A DNA stretch of 64,000 bases from Prostheceraeus crozeri (taxonomy: Eukaryota > Platyhelminthes > Polycladida > Euryleptidae): positions 19,764 to 83,763 of the forward strand of contig CAJQUW010010312.1 of assembly GCA_907163375.1 (NCBI GenBank), given 5' to 3'. The notes beneath the pieces were generated by a model, which saw only the letters and a program-made list of their open reading frames with translations, did not search any database and was not told where the DNA came from. Shown here piece by piece: positions 55,746 through 64,000 of the stretch. The position numbers were made by a program, and so were the translations under genes. Position 1 is the first letter of the stretch. Every line of letters begins with the position of its first letter.

Positions 55746-56462
55746 TAGTCCGGCAGCCAGAAAGAGTTTCCGCACGGAACGAGGTCGAATATGAGACTTT
55801 CACAGAATGATGTGCATGTACACCTTATGCCCATTATGAATCTACGCGTCTGCCGAGTTCTACCTGGTTCCTCTTCTTGCTAGACGCTATCAAAGAAAAA
55901 CACATGTTGATCCAATTGATCGCAGTTTGAAGTTTTTAATTAAAATTAGATTTTCTGTCTTATTATATTGAGAGAAAGTACTAAGCCCATATACACAATT
56001 TGTGGCATGGAAAGTCTTCAGGTCATTTTTTCAATGCACGTGCACATCTGTATATGAAGCCAAACGCATTCAGGTTTGGCAAGCTTTCCAATCTCAGGAA
56101 ACACAAGCACTTTTGACCAATTTTATCTGCATCTAACCATATTCTCTCATACATCGCCTATCAGAAATGTGATATGCACATGCACGTGGCAAGAAATGAC
56201 CTGAAGACATTCCATACCAACGATTTTGACTTTTGTTCTTTACCTGATAATAGAAAACATAGAAAATTTGATTTTAATAAGAAACTTCAATCTGCGTCCC
56301 ATTGGATTAACATGTATTATTCTTTGACCTTGTCTGTCAAGAAGGGTCAAGAACACGGCAGACGCGTAGATTCGCAGTAGGCATAAGGTGTCAATCATCC
56401 TGTGAAAGTCTCATTTTCAGCCTCGCTCCTTGCAGAAACTCATTGTGGCTGCCGTATTACTA
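55746..56462. mobile_element. Foldback-type DNA element, copy 2
   Basis: Nearly the whole 717-bp element is one inverted repeat. The left arm (from TAGTCCGGCAGCCAG, about 55746-56060) pairs with the right arm (about 56160-56462, inverted TAGTAATACGGCAGCC). The arms share GAGACTTTCACAG, ACACCTTATGCC, CTACGCGTCTGCC and GTCTTCAGGTCATTT. Noncoding. Same family as 25853-26451 and the fragment at 6600-6657. Confidence 0.78.
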
Positions 56463-56997
56463 GGTCAATTAAAGTTTTGTGCAATGCTAAAATCTCAATT
56501 GAAGGCACGACAAATTCCACAAATCACGCAAATGCCTGCAGAGTGGACTGAACATCTAGAAAATGAAATGAACAGTCAAACTGTGAAGTATTAGAAATTT
56601 TGCGGAAATGCTTGGGGAGCATATTGCGTGCCGGATATTGAACGGAATCGGAGTGGAAGACTGCCGCTTGATAAGACAAAATCTCTGGATAAACTTGATT
56701 GACATGTCACGATACTCATAAAAATGCCGAAAGCAGAGTTAGAGTGTCTTGTAATATCATGTTGTATTTAATCTTCGGTGCATTCAAATCAATCTGTATT
56801 GACACAATTTATTGGCTGCAGAACTATTCAAATCCACTGATGGATCAGGTTATCGTAACCTATCCCGTCATCAAACTTGTGATCAGAAAGTTCTGTTATT
56901 ATTTTCCACATTTTGCAGAAATCATAGCAAAAAACTTGAAATAAGCCATGTGATACATCCTATTGCAATACTTCCTAGTCAAGCATTTCTCCCCCTT
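56463..56997. other. Unassigned host DNA
   Basis: No gene recognised between the foldback element and the second direct repeat copy. Confidence 0.4.
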
Positions 56998-57236
56998 AAT
57001 AGAAATAGATTGCTTATCTGAAGTTGCGTAGAACAGAAATTGACTCAAGGTTGCGGCACATTCGCGGGAACTAAGTTGGGGAATGAATCACCAATGAAAA
57101 GCTTGGAATTGCACATGTGACTGATTCTATCACAATGATGCAGTCGTTGACAAGTGTATATCTAAGTGAAAATGCGTGCGACTTTTGTGCCACTATTGTC
57201 TATTGCATGAAGCTTAACTTCCATTCTATAAATTTC
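56998..57236 (+). repeat. 240-bp direct repeat, second copy
   Basis: Second copy of 55327-55566 in the same orientation, 1.67 kb away. It ends shortly before the 1-kb inverted-repeat element at 57258. Confidence 0.8.
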
Positions 57237-57257
57237 TATGCCCTCTCTCCATTGCTA

Positions 57258-58252
57258 TACACTGTAAACCGCTGGATGCGAAAATTACATACAAACATAT
57301 ACCAAAATCACATACAATTTGAAACTGACATCTGATACGAGATTCTCGTATATTTACGGAGATATGATGTTTTTCATACGAAATCTCACTTACTTTCGTA
57401 TGTGAATGGTATGTAGCGATAGGAACTATTCTATCTGTGATTGTCTGTTTTGCAGTTAAATGCGAGTTGTTGGTATGTTTTATATACGAGACCCGATGCG
57501 AATTCGTCCTCATTCGTATGTGTTTAGTATGAAGAGCTTTAAGTCACATGGCAAAAAATACGTTATATTACATACTACTGTCAGATAACAATTTTCCAGT
57601 AATACCAGTCGTGAATATTTCTTTGTGAAAGTGTGATATTCAACTAGATTGGATTAGTTGTGAAAGCAACGCCGCATGTCATCGTTGCTGCTAGTCTTAT
57701 GGCATTCATAAGACTCATAATTGACTAATTTCCATGAACTAAGTTGATAAACATCATTTAAATGATGCGATAACTATCGAGCAACCATGTTGACTCATAT
57801 ACCTCAAACATAACTATTTTTGCGTTCTTGAATTATAATGTGTTTTTATTTCGGATTGATAATATGCTTAGTTCCAAAATTACATAATGCATAATTGTTG
57901 ATGGTTGAATACTTATTGATTATTTATGAAATGCCTTAGAATTACATGTATTAAAATCGAATTCAGTATTGTAAGTTTGAATATTAAATGTCATTATCTT
58001 ACTACTTACAAAACAGTAGTAACATTAGTGTGATCTTTAATGGCAAAAGGCCTTAAATCAACATATTTTAGAAATCATTGATGCTTTCCTTTAACATTGT
58101 GATGGTATGTCTTTAGTATGTAAAGCATACCACATTTGAAAAAGCATACGAAAAGCATACAAATACATACCAAGAGAATACAGAAATATACCAAAAAAAT
58201 ATTTTGGTATGCATCCTTCGTATGTGATTGGTATAGAGCGATTTACAGTGTA
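57258..58252. mobile_element. 1-kb nonautonomous element with CATAC subterminal repeats
   Basis: The ends are a 16-base inverted pair: TACACTGTAAACCGCT at 57258-57273 and AGCGATTTACAGTGTA at 58237-58252, one mismatch. Just inside both ends CATAC and GTATG motifs are packed (for example ATACCAAAATCACATAC and GGTATGCATCCTTCGTATG). No transposase is encoded. TTGC occurs close to both outer ends and may belong to a target duplication. Superfamily not assigned. Confidence 0.75.
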
Positions 58253-59869
58253 GTTGCACAAATTAATCATTAAAAGCTCCTATTGCAGTCCTGGGGATCT
58301 CAAACCTTTATGAAATTCTCGGCATACCTGTAATGAGGCGATGCGTAGTACTACTTCAGTTTGTCTTTCGATTTAAGCAGTCCGTGTTGCAGGAGCTTTC
58401 ATACCAAACACACGAAGCCACATATCACATACCCTTCTAAATCAAACTCTACTCGTAATTTGAAGTAGGATGCTATCTAAAGAAGCAATTACTAGATGTT
58501 TATTCGATCAAATGAAATGAGGTTTATTCATGTGATGATTAGCGGCCAGGCTTAAGTCTATGCACGAGCTAGTAATTTCAATTACTCCATCGCTTGGCGC
58601 TACAAAAGCATATAGAAGACATGCAGGCCATGAATTTTGAATAACACGCACGCTGCCAAGATGCATTTAATTTGCTTGCGCCTTTGAAATAAGAATAAGC
58701 AAATTCATCAATTAATATAAACCTGAACTAAACAGGAAAACAGGAATATGTGCGCTGTTGAATGGTCAAGCAGAGCATTATGAATTCTGTAAGCCGATAT
58801 CAATGCAGAAACGCCTATTTCCCGTGAACAATCGGCAGGACTACGAAACGTCGCGCGCAATGTTTTAGTTTTCTGTGGATTCTGTGAAAGAGCTTTTTAA
58901 ATTCATTCATGGTTTTGAATCAACTAATGGTTGAACTAGAGGTTGTTTTGCTCTTCATGGCTTTGAATTCAAGAGAAATTAAAAACGAAAAAGAATATGA
59001 TATTTGAACTGCTCTATTTGGTCTTCCCAAACTAAGCAACAGTCGTTATCGCTTTCCATCAAAGCTGTTGAGTCAGTATAGATAATTACTCGGTCTATTA
59101 GTTACAAGTATCTTCACTATTGACGTTCTTTCATAAATCACCTGATCAGTGCTTTATGTGATCGGATACCCTTGATCCGATCAAGTTGATGAAACACAAA
59201 CCTTATTCCTTACAACAATGCAAATTTCACACACAACGTACATGTATCTTAGAATATTCTGAATACTTCATCGGTATGGCAAAATTATAGTTCATTTCCA
59301 AATTAGCATGACTCTGAACCGAACGGTAGATGATAGGAGATATCATGTTTCAGTCAGAAATCATCTTTCATCCTGCTCGTCATCCGATTGTCGGAACTGA
59401 ATGTACTTTGCAGACTTATCAAATCTGATCAGCCATTGCTAGTTAATTCAAATTTCAATTTATCAAATAATGGATCAATCTAGTCGTCTGATTATTATAT
59501 TTCCGGTTGGATGTTTTAAATGACATTTAATATCCCGGTGATCAATTACAGTCCCTCTGCAATATTCTGAACAAAATTGAGCAGAAATTGATGTCCTCTT
59601 TAGTCATTTTCTTCTCTCAACTTGCGCCGGTTTAGATATAGATAAGATATTTTAATTACTCAGCGTTGCAAAGGTTTCAAATAATTCATGAGAAACATTT
59701 AGCCCTTTTAATTATTTGGCAGAAGAAAAATTGGCGCCAGTTAATTGCGAAGTTATATTCCAGAGGTCCTTTCTGCCGGTCGCGTCTGTGGAAAACCCGG
59801 AATGAAATAAAATAAAAGTTAAGAAAATAATGTGAATAAATGAACATGAGTCGAGACCCAGTACCATCT
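58253..59869. other. Unassigned host DNA
   Basis: No gene or element recognised in this stretch. Confidence 0.4.
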
Positions 59870-60615
59870 GTGAGATATGCAAATTTTGACACTTTTGGAG
59901 AAATGTGCACGAATTTCACTGATCATGATAGCAATACAGAATAAAGAATAATATCCCACGAATCCTCCATGTCATGACAACCTTGGAGAGATAAATAATA
60001 TGGTTTGTTGAATTAGCAAATCGATGGGCTACCATCCCGTGGTTGTCATTACTTTAAACGATAGATAAGAATAAGATTATTTTCTTGAGCTTGATCACAT
60101 CACATACTGCCACTGAATAAGCAAAGCATCGTAATCAAAGAAACTGATCACAATCACCTTTAAAAGATGTAAATGGGTTCACATTCTATTCAGATACAAG
60201 AAATGACGCCGTGTGAATAATACCGTTGAAAATTGAATTAAAAACATAACATATTAGCCAAGAATTTCTCAATAAGATCTCAACTTTTCCTTGAGGACTT
60301 GCTGCAGGGACTTGCATTACAATGCAGCTCATGAATTTCCATTGATAATCAGGTTGATCTGCGCTTAATTAAGATGCTTGTTAGCAGATATTCATTCCTC
60401 TTGATATCCAACTTGTTTCATACTACTTATAAAGGAGTTTCATGTCAATAGCATGTAAATTTGCAAAAATTGAGCTTTTTAAAAACTGATCAAATAATTT
60501 TTGGACCGCAGGATCGTAATCTCCGTAAAAAACTGAATCTTTTCATATAGAAATTTTCATTGTATACGGACACTTTTTTGAGTCGACACTCTGCATACTT
60601 ATTCCTACTTTATGG
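59870..60615 (+). repeat. Dispersed repeat copy B, without gypsy
   Basis: Aligns with 8230-8646 and then 13251-13592, so it represents the repeat without the LTR element. The junction equivalent falls near 60255-60275 (AGCCAAGAATTTCTCAATAA). Confidence 0.75.
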
Positions 60616-60699
60616 GTCCATCAATATATCATTCTATTTACGGAGATCTTGCTTATGGCGCTTTATATGCATTGCTTCTGAAATTCGCAGCAGACGATC

Positions 60700-61377
60700 A
60701 TGACGTGCTTTCCACACAATCGAAAAAAAACGGCTGATAAAGAACCTTTTAGCCAAGGACTCATTGACTCACAAGAGTATCGTAGCCTTAAGTCAAAAGC
60801 CATTGTTCCTGCACATCTATATGGGCTTCCTACGACTCATAAAGTGAACGTACCTGTTCGTCCTACCTGGATCTGCGTACGAGGGTTTATCAAGACGATC
60901 ATCGCAGCTTCTCAAGCCAGTTGAGATCAATTTTCGCCGCTGTGCATCAAGGACTCCTTCCAGTGTGTTGATTCAATTTCCGATTTGGATCTGCGTGACA
61001 CTTGGATGGTTTCTTTTGATGTGAGCTCTTTGTTCACGAACGTCCCTCTAAAAACAGTGGACATCGCTGTCTCCACTGTAAAACAGTCTCCCGCCTTGTG
61101 TCCTATTCCGCCTGATCATCCCAGGGAACTACTGTGTACTTCTGCACTTCCAATGTTCAGGTCCTTTGACAGATGTTTTTACAGACAGTTGCATTGTGTG
61201 GCCATGGGCCCACGTTTCATCTTTTGCGGGTCACGTTGAAAGACTTCTGAGTAAAACAAAAGACTCATCATGTTTGTTATATTTGCGTTGCGTTCATGAT
61301 GCTTTTGCTTTTGTTCGTAATGAAAGTGATGCCCATAAACTTTATGTGCTTTCGACTCAGCTCATTGAAATCTAAAG
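60700..61377 (+). pseudogene. Penelope-like reverse transcriptase fragment
   Basis: Pieces such as LYGLPTTHKVNVPVRP and, further on, MVSFDVSSLFTNVPLKTV are signature blocks of Penelope-like reverse transcriptases (LYGLPKIHK..PLRP and SFDVxSLFTNVP). CVAMGP and LRCVHDAFAFV correspond to the later GVAMGSPLG and YVDDxF blocks in altered form. The fragment is broken, and neither a GIY-YIG endonuclease nor terminal repeats are visible. It follows the dispersed repeat copy B closely. Confidence 0.78.
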
Positions 61378-61819
61378 TTTGTATAAGAATTTGATGTAGG
61401 GTAAACTCGGCTAATTCGGAGGCACGGGTAATTCGGAGGTATTTTCTTTGATCAAATAATTTTCAGACTTAATGAAATCTGACTGTCGCTGTTTTTGGCA
61501 TGGATATCTATGTCGGTATGCGCGTCAGTCATGAAGTAAGAATGAATTCAAAACGTCGTCGCTGAAGAATTCAAAACTTCATTTATTGTAGGTAGCAATA
61601 GAAATGCGATAAAAATTCGCTGTTTTTGCATACACATCGTGGGAAAGTCGATATTTCTGCAGCATATGTAATTTATCTGCCGATAGACAGTTTGGCTGTA
61701 GAATGAACACTTGTTGCAAGTTTAAAAGTTTTGGCGAATCAAAACAGATCATAGTGCACTTGCTATGCGCTTAGCTAATTCAGTCAAAAATTAGTTTTTT
61801 CGTCAGAATTCCTGTGATC

Positions 61820-63512
61820 ATGGATCGCCAAGCACGAGTTGCTGCAGCAAAGAACGCTGTTTTATCGAACAATATTTCCATTTACAAGGCATCGAGACAA
61901 TTTAACATCCCCGAAACAACTATACGAAGGCATTGCAATTCCGAGAACAATTTAAGTGGGCCAGGACGACCTCGAAAGCTAAGTGAAAGCCCAAGAATTG
62001 GAACTGGTGAAATATTCAAGAGACATGGTTCGCCTGGGATTTGGCTTGACGGCAAGCGACATGATTCGTTGTGCAAACGGGATGACGGGTGGTGATAGCA
62101 GACTGAGCTGGGATTGGTGGTCATCTTTCAAAAGTCGTCACAACCTTTGTTTGAGAGCGTCCGAACCAGTGGCTCACTACAGGGCAACGATGGCGAATCG
62201 CGCGATTATGGATGACTTCTTTGACAAATACGAAGCCAAGATATCCGAACTCAACTTGGAGAACAAGCCGCATCTGATCTACAATCTCGATGAGACCGGA
62301 CTACAGATAGCCGGAGGATCAGGCCGCGTGGTGGCCCCACGCGGCATGAAGCGAGTGTGCTCGCGACCTACGCGGACAAAAGCGAGACGAGGACCCTTCT
62401 CATTGCTGTCAGCGCGTCTGGTGCTATCTCGCCTGGGATGCTGCTGTTCAAAGTAAGTTACAATTCTAATATTCTTACATGTATTGTCAAGGTTCGACAG
62501 AATAGAATTTTATAGCCTAATAGGCTTATCTTCATCAAACTATGATAAGCTCACAATTCTTATAGGTCTACATGCATACTAATTGACAAGCACGAGGTAT
62601 AGGCCTATTTAAGACCGAGCTATAGGCTAAATCTTCTCAATCGCCCAAAAATTGAGGCCTTGGTCTAAAATTTTTTTTTCTATTTCTAGGGGATTCGGCG
62701 AACGCTCCTTCACGACGTCGAGAAAGAGCTTCCTCCAGGCTGGATGGCCGAGTTGACGGAGAAGGGTGGATCACTGCCGACTCCTACCTAGTGTTCTTCA
62801 GGAGATTTGTGGAACATTTGCCAGCTGAGCGTCCAGTGCTTGTGGTGATGGATTCCCACTCAAGCCATGTCACCCCCGAAGCCATCAAATTGGCTCAGGA
62901 TAATGGAATTGAGCTCATGACATTTCCTGCTCATACCACTCACATCCTGCAACCCTTAGATGTTTCCATTTTTAAGTCATTGAAATCGCATTGGCGATCT
63001 GTTGTTAGTGATCATTTGAGAGAAAACATAGGCATTTCTGTGTCGCGCTTGGATTTTGCCAGATTGGTCACCAAGGCCTACATGGCATCATTCAGCCTTT
63101 CTAACATTCTCTCGGGTTTCGGGCCACTGGTTTATTTCCAGTAGATAGAACAGCCATTGATGATGAGAAGCTGGAATTGTCTTTGCTTAGTGAGAAAGAT
63201 GGGACCGATGTTTCTCCATCTGACGAAAACACCGCCCCTTCTACTAACCTGCCCAATCTCCCCACAGTTGCTGCGCGTGATGAGAAGAAAAAACGTAGAG
63301 TACAGAGAGCGCGAGCGTTGACCGAGTGCAAATTGTCATCAGATGTTGACCAGAACCTTTGTCCGATTTGTAACGTGAATTATTCTCTTTCAACTGATCG
63401 TGAGTGTGTGAAGTGTCACCTATGCCCTGTATGGGGACATGAACAGTGTTTTGCTGAGAAGTATTTGATTACGCATTTGAATACTGTTGTTTGCAGTTCT
63501 TGTCGACGATAA
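61820..63512 (+). pseudogene. Pogo-like transposase with C-terminal zinc finger
   Basis: From MDRQARVAAAKNAVL an N-terminal Psq-type helix-turn-helix (SIYKASRQFNIPETTIRRH) is followed by a CENP-B-like region. The DDE core has HLIYNLDETGL, VLVVMDSHSSHVTPEAI and MTFPAHTTHILQPLDV. The C-terminus has a PHD-like finger, CPICNVNYS, with CVKCHLCPVWGHEQCF and CSSC. A probable intron runs from GTAAGT at 62453 to TTTCTAG at 62689; the reading LLFK then GIRRTLLHDV supports it. At least three frame changes (near 61985, 62340 and 62765) make this copy inactive. This lay-out is seen in pogo-like elements of other invertebrates. Confidence 0.82.
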
Positions 63513-63599
63513 TGTACAGTAGTTCTGTCGATCGTCAATATATTTTTCCTTGGATTTCTGTGTTTTTGTCTCAAGAATTGAGCTGATCAAGCTATTCAA

Positions 63600-63648
63600 T
63601 TTTTATTATTATTGTTATTATTTTTGAGCATTATTATTGTTATTATTC
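63600..63648 (+). repeat. (TTA/TTG)n-like microsatellite
   Basis: ATT/GTT triplet run within the 3' part of the pogo-like transposon. Confidence 0.7.
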
Positions 63649-64000
63649 CAGCACCAACATTTAGAACAATACATTAGAAGTGCGAACTAACAGGCAACCT
63701 AGGCAAAAACACCTAGCTAAATGTTTATACATCATTAGAAACACTATTAGATATTACCACCGAATTAGCCGAGTATACCTCCGAATTACCCGAGTATACC
63801 GCCACATTAGCCGAGTTGTTAATCATTTCGTCTACTTGCTGACTCTAGAAAATGATAATTGTAAAAAGAAATTTGGTGTGCTGGAGTCATTCAAGGTTCC
63901 ATCATATACCCCTAGACGTAAATTTAGCGAGATTAGATATAGTTCAGCTGAGAAAAATTGCTTTTTAGCAAAAATACCTCCGAATTAACCGAGTTTACCC

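Larger units (their letters stand above)
61399..64000 (+). mobile_element. Pogo-like DNA transposon, full span, decayed
   Basis: The left end GGGTAAACTCGGCTAATTCG at 61399 follows a TA dinucleotide. The right end, inverted, reads GGGTAAACTCGGTTAATTCG and finishes at the last window base. Both ends hold extra copies of the ACTCGGCTAATTCGGAGG-type motif (two at the left, three more at 63757-63818). Together with a Psq-HTH and DDE transposase this indicates the pogo branch of Tc1/mariner, which inserts at TA. The right-hand TA lies outside the window. Confidence 0.85.

Overview
This window is eukaryotic (metazoan), AT-rich and gene-poor. I recognise no host protein-coding gene and no rRNA or functional tRNA gene. 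Almost everything identifiable is a mobile element: tRNA-derived SINEs, CR1-group LINE fragments, a Penelope-like fragment, a Ty3/gypsy LTR retrotransposon, hAT-like, foldback and pogo-like DNA transposons, and one complete-looking Polinton/Maverick. This mix suggests a marine invertebrate (echinoderm, hemichordate, mollusc or similar). I cannot name the species from sequence alone.

Layout: 1-8.6 kb is unassigned host DNA with one well-bounded SINE (2236-2428, imperfect 18-bp target duplication). At 8.65-13.25 kb a Ty3/gypsy element with about 2-3% LTR divergence and a broken pol sits inside a dispersed host repeat; a copy of that repeat without the insertion lies at 59.87-60.6 kb. 13.6-29.2 kb is mostly unassigned DNA holding SINEs, an inverted-motif tandem repeat (17.8-18.2 kb), a decayed LINE (19.2-20.3 kb) and a foldback element (25.9-26.5 kb). 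29,264-45,946 is the Polinton. 46-61 kb is unassigned DNA plus LINE fragments, a hAT-type nonautonomous element with an exact 8-bp target duplication (50,238-50,787), a second foldback copy, and a 1-kb terminal-inverted-repeat element. 61,399-64,000 is a pogo-like transposon that reaches the last base of the window.

The Polinton is the centre of interest. It has 447-bp terminal inverted repeats that differ at one position, begins AG and ends CT, and has a perfect 6-bp target duplication (AACCTC), so it is a recent insertion. It carries the family core: protein-primed DNA polymerase B, retroviral-type integrase, adenain-like protease, FtsK-like packaging ATPase, double-jelly-roll major capsid protein and penton-type minor capsid protein. 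All are single open frames, so it looks whole.

Unusual parts of the Polinton are: (i) a parvovirus-type phospholipase A2 domain fused in frame ahead of the integrase, with an adenain-type cleavage consensus at the junction; (ii) a second, membrane-anchored P-loop ATPase that looks like a paralogue of the packaging ATPase; (iii) a long coiled-coil protein whose N-terminus reads like a phage tail-fibre repeat, a candidate attachment spike; (iv) clusters of very stable mini-hairpins just behind the stop codons of several genes; (v) a shared T-run/A-run context just before almost every start codon; (vi) a tandem hairpin array and a large nested palindrome in noncoding parts; (vii) terminal repeats that run into a gene, so the start of that gene is present at both ends. 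The virion genes are mostly on the minus strand, while protease, zinc-finger, second ATPase and polymerase genes are on the plus strand.
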